The notes under the pieces are model-generated. The model saw nothing but the letters and a program-made list of their open reading frames with translations, made no database searches and was not told where the DNA came from. A stretch of DNA of 64,000 nt from Rhodobacteraceae bacterium S2214 (GTDB lineage: Bacteria > Pseudomonadota > Alphaproteobacteria > Rhodobacterales > Rhodobacteraceae). The number at the start of each line of letters is the position of its first letter. The first letter of the stretch is position 1. The DNA lies in assembly GCA_025141675.1 (NCBI GenBank), contig CP081161.1, positions 1,896,001 through 1,960,000 of the forward strand. Reading direction: 5' to 3'. Of the stretch, positions 1-10,551 are shown in pieces. Both the position numbers and the translations under genes were made by a program.

Positions 1-268
1 GAATGCCCAGTTCGTATTTGGCGCGGAATTTTTCGTGTTTGGCGACGCTGTCCTTCGAGACACCCCAAACAACGGCACCTGCTTCTGCGAAAGCGGCAGC
101 CTGTTCGGTAAACCCAATCGCTTCTTTTGTGCATCCGGGTGTGTCGTCTTTGGGGTAAAAGTAGACCACGACCTTCATGCCCTTGGTCTCGGACAAATCG
201 ACCATACCACCGCCGTCACGTGGGAGATTGATTGCGGGGGCCGGATCGCCAACAGTCAGATTTGTCAT
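1..268 (-). CDS. bcp: Peroxiredoxin, Bcp/PrxQ type (N-terminal part; cut by window edge)
   Basis: The 89 visible residues are the N-terminal part of an AhpC/TSA-fold thiol peroxidase that reduces hydroperoxides in the cytoplasm. After a short lead the protein has the strand KVVVYFYPKDDTPGCTKEA. The cysteine in TPGCTKE is the peroxidatic cysteine typical of Bcp, but its spacing to a resolving cysteine cannot be judged because position 1 of the window cuts the gene. The ATG at 268 follows a GAAGGAT ribosome-binding site (on the minus strand). The gene is divergent from the AsmA-like gene across about 120 bp. Family assignment is firm; which Bcp subtype is not. Confidence 0.9.
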   Translation of the reverse strand, partial: MTNLTVGDPAPAINLPRDGGGMVDLSETKGMKVVVYFYPKDDTPGCTKEAIGFTEQAAAFAEAGAVVWGVSKDSVAKHEKFRAKYELGI

Positions 269-390
269 TGTTTATCCTTCGGTCTGTGCATTTAAGGTTT
301 TGTTTTAGGGCAAGGCGCGCAAAGATAAAGCCCGGGACACAAAATGCGGCGCTTTTTCTTGGGTTCTTTCCAAGATCGCCGTAATGGGCA

Positions 391-3300
391 ATGATGAACG
401 ACGAACCACAGCTAGACGCGGTCGAAGAACCGGCGACGCGGGCAAAGCCGCGGCGCAGCGCGTGGCGTCATTGGACGCTTCATAGTGTCAAGCTCGCTGC
501 CGTTTTGTTGCTGACGCCGCTTGTGATTGCGATGATCGTGGCCATAGCCATTCTGGATCGTGACATTACCGCACCTTCGTGGATCAAATCGCGCGTAGAG
601 GCGACAGCAGGTGACTTTCTCAGCGGTGGCGCGCTCAGCTTTGGCGAAGTGACCGTCAATCTGGGCCGCGACCTGCATCCGCGTGTCACATTGCGCGATA
701 CCACATTGACCGATGCGGCAGGCACCACAGTGGCGCGCATTCCGGTCGTGCGTGGCTTGATGTCACCACGCGGTCTTGTGCTGCAAGGCGAAGCGTTGAT
801 GCAGGACGTTCAGTTGAGCGGTGCACAGATTAATTTACGCCGAAACGCAGATGGCACTGTCGCACTCGCATTTCAGACGGGCGGGCAGGACGTGGGGCAG
901 GCGGGCAGCTTTGCCGAATTGCTGGATCAGGTGGATCAGGCTTTTGAACAGCCTGCTCTTGCCGCGCTCGAAACGATCCGCGCAGACGGATTGATCGTCA
1001 ATTACCAAGATGCGCGGGCGGCCAAGGCGTGGACAGTGGATGGCGGCCAGATCAATCTGGACCTGCGCGACGACCAAACCGACTTGCGCGGCGCGTTTTC
1101 GGTATTGTCGGGCGGAGCAGGTGTCACCGATCTAGCACTTACATATAATAGCCCACGTGGCAGCCGGGCGGCTGAGTTTGGTGTGAACATTACAGACGCT
1201 TTTGCATCTGACATTGCCGCGCAATCAGCGGCACTAAGCTGGATGACCGATATCAACGCCCCGATTTCGCTGACGCTGCGGACCGTTATGGATGAAGCAG
1301 GCGCACTTGGACCATTGAATGCCACGTTGGCCTTGGGACAGGGTGCGTTGCAGCCCAATGCGGCCACAGAACCGATCCGGTTCGACGCAGCCAAGGCGTA
1401 TCTCAACTTTGATCCAGCCACACAGACGATCAGTTTTGATCAGATTGAGGTGAGCAGTGATTGGGGCAATCTACGCGCAAATGGTCAGGCGTTTCTGAAG
1501 GACATCGAAGATGGTCTTCCGCAATCGCTTGTTGGGCAATTCAGCTTTGCCGATACATTGTTGAACCCGCCGGGGCTGTATGAAAACGGCTTGAAACTGC
1601 CCAACACGCAAGTCGATATGCGCCTGAATCTCAGTCCCTTTGCAATCGATCTTGGTCAGGTCTTTGTGCAAACCGAAACCGTCAACATCCTCAGTAAAGG
1701 CCGGTTTGCGGCGACGGATGCAGGGTGGGACGTAGCTGTAGACGCAGGCATTGATCAGTTTGATCAAGCGGCGTTGTTACAGCTTTGGCCCGCGCAATCG
1801 CTCGGGAAAGTGCGCGGGTGGCTCGAACGTCAAGTTCCCTTGGCCGACTATTCCGATCTGCATTTCGCCTTTCGGAAACGTCCGGGCGCCGCCGCGCAAG
1901 TTGCAGGAAACTACGCATTTGAAAACGCGGAAATCTGGTTCCTGAATTCGATGCCACCCATTGTTGGTGCCGCGGGTCTGGGCACATTTACAGCCGACAC
2001 GTTCACGACAACCTTAGACGCTGGCCATGTGGCAGCCCCTGTTGGCGGTAGGTTAGATGCGACGGGATCGGTCCTGCATATGCCTGATCTAAAACAAGAT
2101 CCGCGCCCTGCAGAACATGACATTCGCCTCAACGGATCAATGACCGCAGTGATGTCGATGATGGACTTGCCGCCGCTCGGCTTTACGACACGTGCGAAAC
2201 TGCCCGTTGATGTCGCCGACGGCCGCGTGAACGCACGGATCAATCTGCGTCATCCGATGCGGCGCGGGAATACACCTGCTGATTTCGATGTTGAAGTGAC
2301 GGCTGAACTGCGCGGCATCAATTCAAACCGGCTGATCCCCAATCGTCGTCTATCGGCTGATCGCCTTTCACTGTTCGCGGATCAAACGAGGCTTGAAATT
2401 TCGGGTGCCGCGACTGTTGACGGGATCGGGATGAATGGATCTTGGGTCCAGCGCTTCGATGGAACGGGCAGTAGGCTGCAAGCTGGGCTGACTTTGTCGG
2501 AAAACGCAATGCGTGCGTTCAATGTGTCGCTCCCACCGGGATCGGTGGCTGGCACGGCGCCTGCGCGGATCGACCTGCGCATACCATCGGGTCAGGCACC
2601 GCAATATACCATCTCATCTGATCTACGCGGCATGCGCGTGGCGATCCCTGCGGTGGGATGGGCAAAAGCGCAGCAAACACCGGGAGATTTGCGGGTAACT
2701 GGTCGCTTGGGGGATGCGCCACAGGTCGATGAAATCGCAATCTCCGGAGGCGGGTTAACCGCTCGCGGCGACGTCACATTCAAGGGCGACGGGTCCTTGG
2801 ACCGTGCACGTTTTTCACAGGTGCAGGTCGGAAATTGGCTGAACGCACCGATCACGCTGCGAGGACGCGGCGAAGGCCGTCCAGTTGGTGTCGAAATCAA
2901 AGGTGGGGCAATCGATCTGCGCCGCGCCAACTTTGGCCCAAGTTCGGGCGGGGCGACGGGACCGATCTCAATCGCGCTCGACAGGTTGCAAGTGACGCAA
3001 GGGATTGCGCTGAACCGATTTGCCGGTGAGTTCACCAGCTCCGGCGGCTTTGCAGGCCAGTTCACGGCAAGGATCAACGATGCAGCCAACATTCAAGGAA
3101 CGGTTGCCCCGCGCAACGGGCGGTCTGCGGTGCGCTTGCTCAGCGACGATGCGGGCGGTGTGGCGCGTGCGACGGGTCTTTTGCGGGGGGCACGAGGCGG
3201 CACGCTTGATCTGACGCTGCTACCGACGGGCGGGGATGGGACGTTCGATGGGGCCTTGGCGATCCGTAGTCTGCGCATCCAAGATGCCCCCGCGATAGCC

Positions 3301-3696
3301 GCGCTTCTTGATGCTATCAGCGTTGTTGGCCTGTTGCAGCAATTGGACGGGCAGGGCATCGCCTTTGACGAAGTAGACGCGCGGTTCCGCCTGACCCCAC
3401 AGCAAGTCATCCTGACACAATCAAGCGCGGTGGGGCCGGGGCTTGGCATTTCGCTGGATGGGATTTACACGCTCGCCAGCAAACAAATGGACTTTCAGGG
3501 CGTGATTTCACCGCTCTACATCATCAACGCGATTGGGTCGATTTTCACACGCCGTGGGGAAGGTCTGATCGGGTTCAACTTTAACATCGGCGGCACAGCA
3601 GACGCACCGAGCGTCAGCGTCAATCCACTGTCCGCACTGACACCCGGCATGTTCCGCGAAATCTTTCGCCGTGCCCCGCCACAGGTTCCACAATGA
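391..3696 (+). CDS. AsmA/YhdP-like envelope protein (DUF3971 + AsmA_2 type)
   Basis: A 1101-aa protein with a basic N-terminus, a single membrane segment at about residues 33-54, and a very long periplasmic part rich in beta-strand. The C-terminal ~90 residues (pattern [16 protein letters not shown] then [12 protein letters not shown] and [20 protein letters not shown]) are the signature end of the AsmA-like C-terminal domain. Proteins of this build (YhdP, TamB, AsmA) form lipid-carrying grooves between inner and outer membrane, so a role in phospholipid transport to the outer membrane is inferred. The start at 391 has a second ATG immediately after it and no strong ribosome-binding site. The stop overlaps the queA start as ATGA, so the two genes are translationally coupled. 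Confidence 0.85.
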   Translation: MMNDEPQLDAVEEPATRAKPRRSAWRHWTLHSVKLAAVLLLTPLVIAMIVAIAILDRDITAPSWIKSRVEATAGDFLSGGALSFGEVTVNLGRDLHPRVTLRDTTLTDAAGTTVARIPVVRGLMSPRGLVLQGEALMQDVQLSGAQINLRRNADGTVALAFQTGGQDVGQAGSFAELLDQVDQAFEQPALAALETIRADGLIVNYQDARAAKAWTVDGGQINLDLRDDQTDLRGAFSVLSGGAGVTDLALTYNSPRGSRAAEFGVNITDAFASDIAAQSAALSWMTDINAPISLTLRTVMDEAGALGPLNATLALGQGALQPNAATEPIRFDAAKAYLNFDPATQTISFDQIEVSSDWGNLRANGQAFLKDIEDGLPQSLVGQFSFADTLLNPPGLYENGLKLPNTQVDMRLNLSPFAIDLGQVFVQTETVNILSKGRFAATDAGWDVAVDAGIDQFDQAALLQLWPAQSLGKVRGWLERQVPLADYSDLHFAFRKRPGAAAQVAGNYAFENAEIWFLNSMPPIVGAAGLGTFTADTFTTTLDAGHVAAPVGGRLDATGSVLHMPDLKQDPRPAEHDIRLNGSMTAVMSMMDLPPLGFTTRAKLPVDVADGRVNARINLRHPMRRGNTPADFDVEVTAELRGINSNRLIPNRRLSADRLSLFADQTRLEISGAATVDGIGMNGSWVQRFDGTGSRLQAGLTLSENAMRAFNVSLPPGSVAGTAPARIDLRIPSGQAPQYTISSDLRGMRVAIPAVGWAKAQQTPGDLRVTGRLGDAPQVDEIAISGGGLTARGDVTFKGDGSLDRARFSQVQVGNWLNAPITLRGRGEGRPVGVEIKGGAIDLRRANFGPSSGGATGPISIALDRLQVTQGIALNRFAGEFTSSGGFAGQFTARINDAANIQGTVAPRNGRSAVRLLSDDAGGVARATGLLRGARGGTLDLTLLPTGGDGTFDGALAIRSLRIQDAPAIAALLDAISVVGLLQQLDGQGIAFDEVDARFRLTPQQVILTQSSAVGPGLGISLDGIYTLASKQMDFQGVISPLYIINAIGSIFTRRGEGLIGFNFNIGGTADAPSVSVNPLSALTPGMFREIFRRAPPQVPQ

Positions 3697-4745
3697 AGCT
3701 TTCCGATTTCGACTTTTCGCTGCCTGACGACCGGATCGCGGTGCGGCCCGCAAAGCCGCGCACAGCCGCCAAACTGTTGTTGGCGCAAGGGGATCAGATC
3801 ACAGACAAACACGTGTTCGATCTGCCTAGTATCCTGCGCCCCGGCGACCGTCTGATCCTGAACGACACAAAGGTTATTCCCGCACGCCTATCCGGCTTAC
3901 GTTGGCGCGATACGGCGCAAGGACGGATGTCAGCGAAGATCGAAGTCACGCTGCTGGACCCGCAACCGGATGGCGCATGGGCCGCCTTGATCAAGCCGTT
4001 GAAAAAAGTGAAAGACGGCGAAGAAATCATCTTTTCCGACGATCTGTCAGCGACCATGATCAGCCGCGCGGACGGGCAGGGACTTTTGCAATTCAACCTC
4101 GCTGGCGACGATTTTGATGCCGCTTTGAATGCGGTTGGAGCAATGCCATTGCCACCTTATATCGCGGCAAAACGGCCAGCAGATGAAGCTGACAAAACCG
4201 ACTATCAAACGGCGTGGGCGGAAAATACGGGCGCGGTCGCAGCCCCCACCGCGTCCCTACATTTCGATGACAAGCTGCTGAAAACGCTGGCCGATATGGG
4301 CGTTGAATTCACCAAAGTCACGTTACACGTCGGCGCAGGCACCTTTTTGCCCGTGAAAGTGGACGATATTGCCGACCACAAGATGCACGCCGAACGGGGT
4401 GACGTTACAGCACAAGCGGCGGCAGAAGTGAACGCAACCAAAGCCGCAGGCGGGCGCATCATTCCCGTCGGCACCACAGCGCTACGCCTGATCGAAAGTG
4501 CAACGAAGGACGGCCAGTTGCACGCATGGTCGGGGGCCACCGACATCTTCATCACACCGGGGTTCCAGTTCCAACTGACCGACGGGTTGATGACAAATTT
4601 CCACCTGCCGAAATCAACATTGATGATGCTGGTTTCGGCATTGATGGGTGTGGATCAGATCAAAGCGATCTACAGCCACGCGCTTAATCACGACTACCGG
4701 TTCTTCTCCTACGGGGATTCATCGGTTTTGCTGCCCAAGGGCTGA
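3693..4745 (+). CDS. queA: S-adenosylmethionine:tRNA ribosyltransferase-isomerase
   Basis: QueA transfers and isomerises the ribosyl part of SAM onto 7-aminomethyl-7-deazaguanine in tRNA, the penultimate step of queuosine synthesis. The 350-aa length is normal. The N-terminus ([21 protein letters not shown]) and the conserved blocks [21 protein letters not shown] and [15 protein letters not shown] are all present. It begins inside the stop of the AsmA-like gene (ATGA). It ends 24 bp before the convergent SDR gene, with no clear terminator between them. Confidence 0.97.
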   Translation: MKLSDFDFSLPDDRIAVRPAKPRTAAKLLLAQGDQITDKHVFDLPSILRPGDRLILNDTKVIPARLSGLRWRDTAQGRMSAKIEVTLLDPQPDGAWAALIKPLKKVKDGEEIIFSDDLSATMISRADGQGLLQFNLAGDDFDAALNAVGAMPLPPYIAAKRPADEADKTDYQTAWAENTGAVAAPTASLHFDDKLLKTLADMGVEFTKVTLHVGAGTFLPVKVDDIADHKMHAERGDVTAQAAAEVNATKAAGGRIIPVGTTALRLIESATKDGQLHAWSGATDIFITPGFQFQLTDGLMTNFHLPKSTLMMLVSALMGVDQIKAIYSHALNHDYRFFSYGDSSVLLPKG

Positions 4746-4768
4746 TGCGCGACGCAGTGGAACCTACT

Positions 4769-5719
4769 TTAGTCCAATGACCAATTAAATCCGGTCGCTT
4801 GTTCTGAAACGGTCCAAAGCTTGCTCATCACTGCTTTGTCGTAGGCATGCGGTTCCAACGTGCCCTTGCCAACGGGTCCGACCCATTCCATGCGGCCCGT
4901 CGGTCCATAAAGGGCGCGTTGTTCAAGGCCATCTTGGGTCGCGCACATGACTTCGGGGTAGGCCCCTTTTTCGGCAGATTGCACCAGTGGGGACATTGCC
5001 ATCAGCCGGAAAACCGCCCGCATGACAAGGCTTCCGCTGGTCGAGATCAGCGACGTTGCAGATGACCCGGGGTGGCAGACGAAAACGTCCACTGCTTTAT
5101 GCGCGGCCTTGATCCGGTCCTGCAATTCGTAGGCAAACATCATCTGCGCAAGCTTGCTTTGGCTGTAAACGGGGTTCGGGCTATAGTTTTTGTCCCAGTT
5201 CATGTCGTCGAACTGGATGGTTTTAATCCCCATGTTGTAGCCAAGGCTGGCGACAACCACGATCCGGCCTTGCGATTGTTCAATCCGGTCAAACAGCAGG
5301 CCGCAAAGCACAAAATGTCCATAGTGGTTTGTCCCCAATTGGCTTTCGAACCCGTCCACGGTCAGCTTTTGGGTCGGAACCTGTGCAATCGCGGCGTTAC
5401 AGATCAACGCGTCAATCTGCGGAGCGATATTGAGCAGTTTTGCAGCAGCGCTACGGACGCTTGCCTGCACTGCCAAATCCATTTGAACAAAACCGACATC
5501 GGCATTCGCCCCAAATTCCTGCTTCAGATCATCGATTGCCTTCATGGACTTTTCAGCGCTGCGGTTCAGCATCACGACCTTCGCGCCCTTAGACAGAAAA
5601 ATCCGTGCGGCTTGAAATCCGGTTCCGGCGTTCGCACCGGTGATGACGTAGGTCTTGCCAGTCAGTGACCCCAGCTTTTCCGGTGTCCAGCCTTGCGGGC
5701 CAAATTGCGTGTCAGTCAT
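4769..5719 (-). CDS. Short-chain dehydrogenase/reductase (protochlorophyllide reductase/retinol dehydrogenase-like)
   Basis: A 316-aa classical SDR. The Rossmann dinucleotide motif TGANAGTG is at residues 27-34, the structural NAA at 108-110, and the catalytic Tyr/Lys pair in YSQSK at Y185 and K189. The NRSAEKS stretch after the second strand, with Arg following Asn, suggests NADP(H) preference. The sequence resembles the broad group annotated as protochlorophyllide- or retinol-dehydrogenase-like SDRs; the substrate cannot be inferred. It is transcribed divergently from an AraC-type regulator over a 166-bp spacer, which suggests that this regulator controls it. Confidence 0.88.
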   Translation of the reverse strand: MTDTQFGPQGWTPEKLGSLTGKTYVITGANAGTGFQAARIFLSKGAKVVMLNRSAEKSMKAIDDLKQEFGANADVGFVQMDLAVQASVRSAAAKLLNIAPQIDALICNAAIAQVPTQKLTVDGFESQLGTNHYGHFVLCGLLFDRIEQSQGRIVVVASLGYNMGIKTIQFDDMNWDKNYSPNPVYSQSKLAQMMFAYELQDRIKAAHKAVDVFVCHPGSSATSLISTSGSLVMRAVFRLMAMSPLVQSAEKGAYPEVMCATQDGLEQRALYGPTGRMEWVGPVGKGTLEPHAYDKAVMSKLWTVSEQATGFNWSLD

Positions 5720-5885
5720 ATCAAATTCCTCGTGCTGTCGCGAAGCAGCGTCGCGCTTGGTGTTCCTTTGCTGTGATTGTAGATAAGTGTCGGTGTCGTA
5801 CGTAAATAGTCCGTATCATCTCGAATACTTGCCTAATTGTCTCAAGTCATTGCGTATGAGCGCGGCCACTTGCTAAGGTGGCGTC

Positions 5886-6779
5886 ATGAAACAAGACCAG
5901 ATCAAAGATATCATCAACAATCAGATGACGACGGATGGATTGATTGAAAGCGGCATTGCCGGGGTAAAACTGTTCCGCGTGTCGGACCCTGTGCCATGCG
6001 TTCCTGCGGTTTACGAACCCAGCATTGTGATCATTGCATCCGGCGCGAAAGAAGCGGTGCTGGACGGCCATCGCTACGTCTATGACCGCCTACAATACAT
6101 GGTTTGCCCCATGTCGATGCCGGTCGAAGCAGGGACGCCTCAGGCGTCGCCTGACGATCCTTTGGTGGGCGTCTACATATCGCTTGATCCACGCATCATG
6201 GGGGAGCTTGCACGCGAAATGGAAGACGCCGGTCGCGGTTTGATGCCTTCGCGACAGGTCCCGGTTTCACAAGGGATCAGGCTGGCGCAGTGGGATGAAG
6301 CATTCGCCGATGCGTTAATGCGGCTTCTGGCGCTCGTGGGAAACGAAACAGATCAGGCGGTGCTGGGTCAATCGCGGCTGCGCGAATTGCTTTATGCGGT
6401 TTTGAAAGGCGAAGCAGGGTATTTCGCGCGACAGGCTTTTGGCGTCGGCAACGCAATTGCGCGATCTATTTCGCACGTTTCTACACACCTCAACGAACCC
6501 ATTTCGATTGACGACATGGCCGCGCGTGCGGGTATGAGCCGCGCCGTTTTCCACCGCAAATTCAAGAATGCGACGACAATGTCTCCGATCCAGTTTGTAA
6601 AATCGATGCGCTTGAATAATGCGGCTATGAAGATTGCGGGTGGCATGACGGTGAATGAAGCAGCCCTTGATGTCGGTTATGTCAGTCCATCGCAATTTAG
6701 CCGCGAATTCAAACGCTTGTATGGGCAATCACCGCGGCAATGGGGGGATGCACAACACCCCGCGTTGACCCTAAACTAG
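5886..6779 (+). CDS. AraC-family transcriptional regulator
   Basis: A 297-aa protein with an N-terminal AraC-type cupin effector domain (EPSIVIIASGAKEAVLDG through VGVYISLD, residues about 40-120). The C-terminal double helix-turn-helix spans about residues 195-290, with ISIDDMAARAGMSRAVFHRKFK as the first HTH and VNEAALDVGYVSPSQFSREF as the second, the usual AraC signature. It is divergent from the SDR at 4769-5719, an arrangement common for an AraC activator and its target oxidoreductase. The effector is unknown. The ATG at 5886 follows a GGTGGC stretch, a moderate ribosome-binding site. Confidence 0.92.
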   Translation: MKQDQIKDIINNQMTTDGLIESGIAGVKLFRVSDPVPCVPAVYEPSIVIIASGAKEAVLDGHRYVYDRLQYMVCPMSMPVEAGTPQASPDDPLVGVYISLDPRIMGELAREMEDAGRGLMPSRQVPVSQGIRLAQWDEAFADALMRLLALVGNETDQAVLGQSRLRELLYAVLKGEAGYFARQAFGVGNAIARSISHVSTHLNEPISIDDMAARAGMSRAVFHRKFKNATTMSPIQFVKSMRLNNAAMKIAGGMTVNEAALDVGYVSPSQFSREFKRLYGQSPRQWGDAQHPALTLN

Positions 6780-6946
6780 GCGAAATTACGAGCGCGCTAA
6801 ACTGAAACTCTATATGCAACCTCTGCATGAAAAGGGGAACTTTATGCTGCGTTAGCAAAATGTCGCTAATGGTGTCGTTTTCAGACTAGACCCACCGGAG
6901 TCTCGGGCGTAGGCGCGGCGGTAAGCCGACCCGTAAGGAGATCAAC

Positions 6947-8284
6947 ATGGTACAGGTGTTTTTTGCGTCTTGGGCATTGTTCCTAGGCATGTTTATGTTG
7001 ATGATCGGCAACGGCCTGCAAGGGACGCTGTTGGGTCTGCGCGGGGAAGTTGAAGGTTTTTCAACGCTCGAAATTTCGATCGTCATGTCGGCCTATTTCT
7101 TGGGCTTTCTCGGCGGGTCACGGTTCACCCCTAAGATGATCGGTAAGGTCGGGCATGTTCGTGTCTTTGCGGCGCTCGCATCCACAATCTCGGCTGTTCT
7201 GATCGCATATCCCGTCTTGACGGAACCTTGGGCATGGATATTGGGCCGGACCGTGATCGGTTTCTGTTTTTGCGGCGTGTATATCACCGCCGAAAGCTGG
7301 CTGAACGATTCATCCGATAACGAAAACCGTGGCCAAGCGCTGTCGATCTATATGATCGTTCAAATGGCAGGCATCGTTTCGGCGCAATACCTTGTGACCT
7401 TGGGCGATATCAGCGGCTACGTCCTCTTTATCGTGGCCTCAATGCTCGTTTCACTGGCGTTTGCACCAATTCTACTGAGCGCGGGGCGTATCCCGGAGTT
7501 CGGCACAGCCAAACCAATGAGCATCAAGCAGTTGATCAAGACTTCGCCCCTAGGCAGCGTCGGGATGTTCCTGTTGGGCGGGGTGTTTGCGGCCCAGTTC
7601 GGTATGTCAGCTGTCTACGGTCAACGGGTGGGGCTGACGGTTGGGCAAATCTCGGTCTTCATATCCGCGATTTATATCTCCGCGCTCGTTTTCCAATATC
7701 CCATCGGTTGGCTATCGGACCGGATTGATCGTCGAATCCTGATTGTGGGTCTTGGCGCATTCGGGGCAGGTGGCTGTCTTGTGGCCTATGGCGCGGGTGC
7801 GGTCGTGGAAGACAGCTTTATCGCGATCGTAATCGGTGGCGTGATCATGGGGGGGACATCCAACCCGCTTTATGCACTGCTGATCGCCTACACCAATGAC
7901 TACCTCGAAAAAGAAGACATGGCTGGTGCTTCTGGTGGATTGCTGTTCGTCAACGGCGTTGGGGCTGTGTCGGGCCCGTTGATTTTGGGTTGGATGATGG
8001 ATCAGGTTGGGCCCGGTGGGTACTGGATGTTCCTTTTGGTCCTGATGGCGGGCATCGCTCTCTACGCCTTGTTCCGGATGACCCAGCGTGAACGTGATAT
8101 CGAATATGACAACGTACCATACGCGCCGATTTCTGCGGCAGGTACTGCTGTGATCGCCGAGGTCGCACAAGAGGTCTACATCGAAGCGGAAGAAGAAGTC
8201 ATTGCCGAAGCGGAAGCAGAAGCAGATGATGAAGCAAACGCTGATCAGGAGACTTCAGATGACACAGATCGCGACACCAATTGA
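6947..8284 (+). CDS. MFS transporter, 12 TM, with acidic C-terminal tail
   Basis: A 445-aa major facilitator protein of the YcaD/sugar-drug type. It has about twelve hydrophobic helices and the typical MFS loop between TM8 and TM9 (GWLSDRIDRRILIVG), which matches the conserved G-x-L-x-D-R-x-x-R-R-x-x motif. The last ~45 residues form a very acidic tail (EEEVIAEAEAEADDEANADQ) expected in the cytoplasm. A strong ribosome-binding site (AAGGAGATCAAC) precedes the ATG at 6947. The next gene starts inside this one (26-bp overlap), so the two are co-translated. Substrate and transport direction cannot be told from the sequence. Confidence 0.9.
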   Translation: MVQVFFASWALFLGMFMLMIGNGLQGTLLGLRGEVEGFSTLEISIVMSAYFLGFLGGSRFTPKMIGKVGHVRVFAALASTISAVLIAYPVLTEPWAWILGRTVIGFCFCGVYITAESWLNDSSDNENRGQALSIYMIVQMAGIVSAQYLVTLGDISGYVLFIVASMLVSLAFAPILLSAGRIPEFGTAKPMSIKQLIKTSPLGSVGMFLLGGVFAAQFGMSAVYGQRVGLTVGQISVFISAIYISALVFQYPIGWLSDRIDRRILIVGLGAFGAGGCLVAYGAGAVVEDSFIAIVIGGVIMGGTSNPLYALLIAYTNDYLEKEDMAGASGGLLFVNGVGAVSGPLILGWMMDQVGPGGYWMFLLVLMAGIALYALFRMTQRERDIEYDNVPYAPISAAGTAVIAEVAQEVYIEAEEEVIAEAEAEADDEANADQETSDDTDRDTN

Positions 8285-8852
8285 TGTCCGGACCTATTGG
8301 CTTGAAACGTTAAAGCCAAAGGATTGGTATATCGCCAATGATACCGTCGACGCGGACATTACCCAGCGGTTTCAAGAAACGTGGTGTCTCGCGCGTGATG
8401 GAGGTTGTCAGAGCTGGCTAGACACGCCGGATGACCTGCTCAGTTACCTGATCCTCTGCGACCAATTTCCGCGCAATATGTTTCGTGGCAGCGGGGACGC
8501 TTTTGCGACGGATGCGGCCAGTCGGGATGCAACACGTCTGGCGCTATCGCGGGGCTGGGATATGAAAATCACCGAACCCGCACGGCAATTCATTTACATG
8601 CCACTGATGCATTCCGAAGACCTTGGCGATCATGACCTCGCGATTGAACTGTTTGCGACGCGGATGCCTGAAACCGGTGCAAACAACCACGATCACTGCT
8701 TAGCCCATCGCAATATCATCGCGGAATTCGGGCGGTTCCCATATCGTAACGCGGCCTTAGGACGCGAAACCACCTCGGCTGAACAGGCATTTCTTGATGC
8801 GGGCGGCTACGGTTTTGCGCTGCGTCAGGTTCAGGGCGCAGCGGCAAAATAA
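8259..8852 (+). CDS. DUF924 family protein
   Basis: A 197-aa DUF924-type helical protein. Family marks are YLILCDQFPRNMFRGSGDAF, then FIYMPLMHSEDLGDHDLAIEL and HRNIIAEFGRFPYRNAALGR. The fold is described as TPR-like all-alpha; function is unknown. An in-frame start lies further upstream at 8202, but the ATG at 8259 is preferred because AGGAG sits 7 bp before it and family members begin near this point. The gene overlaps the end of the MFS gene by 26 bp. There is no signal peptide, so it is expected in the cytoplasm. Confidence 0.9.
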   Translation: MTQIATPIDVRTYWLETLKPKDWYIANDTVDADITQRFQETWCLARDGGCQSWLDTPDDLLSYLILCDQFPRNMFRGSGDAFATDAASRDATRLALSRGWDMKITEPARQFIYMPLMHSEDLGDHDLAIELFATRMPETGANNHDHCLAHRNIIAEFGRFPYRNAALGRETTSAEQAFLDAGGYGFALRQVQGAAAK

Positions 8853-8935
8853 TTCGAATTTGAACCAATGCAGAAACATTAAGAAGATATTTTCTTCCCT
8901 CGGTGATGGTGTGTCAAACGAGCAGGGAAGTACGA

Positions 8936-10459
8936 ATGAAACAGGATCCGATTGCGAAAAAAGATTCGCATGTGAAAGTCGACCAAAAGAAAACCAAAGC
9001 GCACGCATCAGAACCAAGCACGGCCCGCTTGATCATGGATGCGCTTGAACAATGCGTCATTTATTGGTCTGCGACGGGTATCTGCGAACTTCACAACCGA
9101 CGTACTTTCGAGGTTCTCGAACTTGAACCCAAGCACATCGGTGAAGGCACGCCGCTCGAAGAATTTCTGACGATGGGGCGGGATCGTGGGGAGTTTTCAA
9201 CAGCAAAGCTCCGCGAACTTCTGGATATGTTTCAGCTGACGCGGCCATTCCAATATGACTGTCAGATGCCATCGGGGCGGGTGGTCGCAGCCAAAGTGCG
9301 CCCAATGCGCGGTGGGGGGCATGTTGTAACGCTAAGCGATGTGACCGAAGCACGCCGCGCAGTTGCCGCCTTGAACGTCGCAAAAGCGGAAGCGGAAAAA
9401 GCAGAACGCAAGGCATCTGAGGTTTTAGAAGACGAACGTGCGCGGCAACGCGAAGCGTCATTGCTGGCCCAGATGGATGAATGGTTGCAGTCATGTAAGT
9501 CGCTGAAAGAATTGTTCGATATCGTCACGACCTTCATGTGCAAGGTTTTACCTGGCACCCGCGGTCAGTTGTTCATTTATTCCAATTCACGTGATGTTTT
9601 GGAAGTCGCCTGCGCATGGAATTGCGGATCGGACCAAGACAATGTCGCGCCGGACAGCTGCTGGGCCTTGCGACGTGGCCGGTCGTATACTTACGACCCC
9701 GAAGAGCTTTGTTTTGTGTGTGATCATGTGAAGGACGCACATAGTAAGGAAAAAAAGGCGGGAATTTATCTGTGCGTGCCGATTGTGGCGCATGGGGACA
9801 CCGTCGGACTGCTGCACCTCGAATTTGTGGATGAAAGCCGTAACCCCGGCGTCATTGATGCCCCTGCATTTATCACCCGATGTGGCGAACATATTTCCAT
9901 GGCGATTGCCAATGTGAAATTGCGCGACGAATTACAAGATCAGTCGACACGCGACTCGCTCACGGGGCTGTATAACAGGCGCTACTTTATGAACGCGCTT
10001 AGCCGCGAACTGGCGCAAACTGCGTCACGCCAAGGAAATTTTGCCCTGTTGTCGGTCGATGCGGATAAGTTCAAAAATTTTAACGACGAACATGGCCATG
10101 ATGCAGGCGACGTCGTGCTGGAAGCGATTGCTGAAAAGATGCTTGCACTGGATGCGGACGGGGCAGTCGTTTGCCGTGTTGGCGGGGAAGAGTTTTCGAT
10201 CCTCTTGCCAGCAACGGACCGGACCCGCGCCAGCGAAATTGCCGAAGAACTGCGTGCATCCATCGCTGAAATGCGTGTCAAATACGTCGGTGGACCATTA
10301 CCTAAAGTGACGATTTCTGCCGGCATCGCAATTTATCCAACGCACGGCACGCAAGCAAAAGAACTGATAAAGGCTGCAGATACAGCGCTCTACGCTGCAA
10401 AAAAGGATGGCAGGGACAAGTGGAAAATCGCCGAAGGTGACGGCATGATCGAGTTTTGA
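8936..10459 (+). CDS. Diguanylate cyclase with GAF sensor domain (GGEEF active site)
   Basis: A 507-aa protein expected to make cyclic di-GMP from two GTP. Order: a PAS-like N-terminal region (about 20-135), a coiled-coil (AKAEAEKAERKASEVLEDER, ~145-170), a GAF domain (~180-325), and a GGDEF domain (~340-500) with active site GGEEF. No RxxD inhibitory site is found five residues before GGEEF (the stretch reads GAVVCRV), so product inhibition through the primary I-site is probably lost. The GAF domain is cysteine-rich: CAWNC, then DSCWALRRGR, then CFVCDH. No membrane segment is visible. The ATG at 8936 has AGGGA 7 bp upstream and is preferred to the GTG at 8903. Confidence 0.92.
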   Translation: MKQDPIAKKDSHVKVDQKKTKAHASEPSTARLIMDALEQCVIYWSATGICELHNRRTFEVLELEPKHIGEGTPLEEFLTMGRDRGEFSTAKLRELLDMFQLTRPFQYDCQMPSGRVVAAKVRPMRGGGHVVTLSDVTEARRAVAALNVAKAEAEKAERKASEVLEDERARQREASLLAQMDEWLQSCKSLKELFDIVTTFMCKVLPGTRGQLFIYSNSRDVLEVACAWNCGSDQDNVAPDSCWALRRGRSYTYDPEELCFVCDHVKDAHSKEKKAGIYLCVPIVAHGDTVGLLHLEFVDESRNPGVIDAPAFITRCGEHISMAIANVKLRDELQDQSTRDSLTGLYNRRYFMNALSRELAQTASRQGNFALLSVDADKFKNFNDEHGHDAGDVVLEAIAEKMLALDADGAVVCRVGGEEFSILLPATDRTRASEIAEELRASIAEMRVKYVGGPLPKVTISAGIAIYPTHGTQAKELIKAADTALYAAKKDGRDKWKIAEGDGMIEF

Positions 10460-10505
10460 CGCAATGCGATAGCTGCTATGACGTCAGGTCACTAGAGGTC
10501 CCCGA

Positions 10506-10533
10506 GAAATTAGTTTAACGTCAAACTAATTTC
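10506..10533. promoter_or_regulatory. Perfect inverted repeat in the lpd leader
   Basis: Two 11-bp arms (GAAATTAGTTT and its exact complement) separated by 6 bp lie 18 bp upstream of the lpd start and immediately before its GGAGGAG ribosome-binding site. There is no T-run after it, so it is not a normal terminator for the cyclase gene. It is either an operator for a dimeric regulator or an mRNA hairpin next to the ribosome-binding site. Confidence 0.6.
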
Positions 10534-10551
10534 ACTCTGGAGGAGATTCCA

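Noticed and set aside
10469-10482. GATAGC-T-GCTAT motif upstream of lpdA as another LacI-like site
   Set aside because: Odd-length centre, unlike the central-CG palindromes at the GAPDH genes; probably chance.
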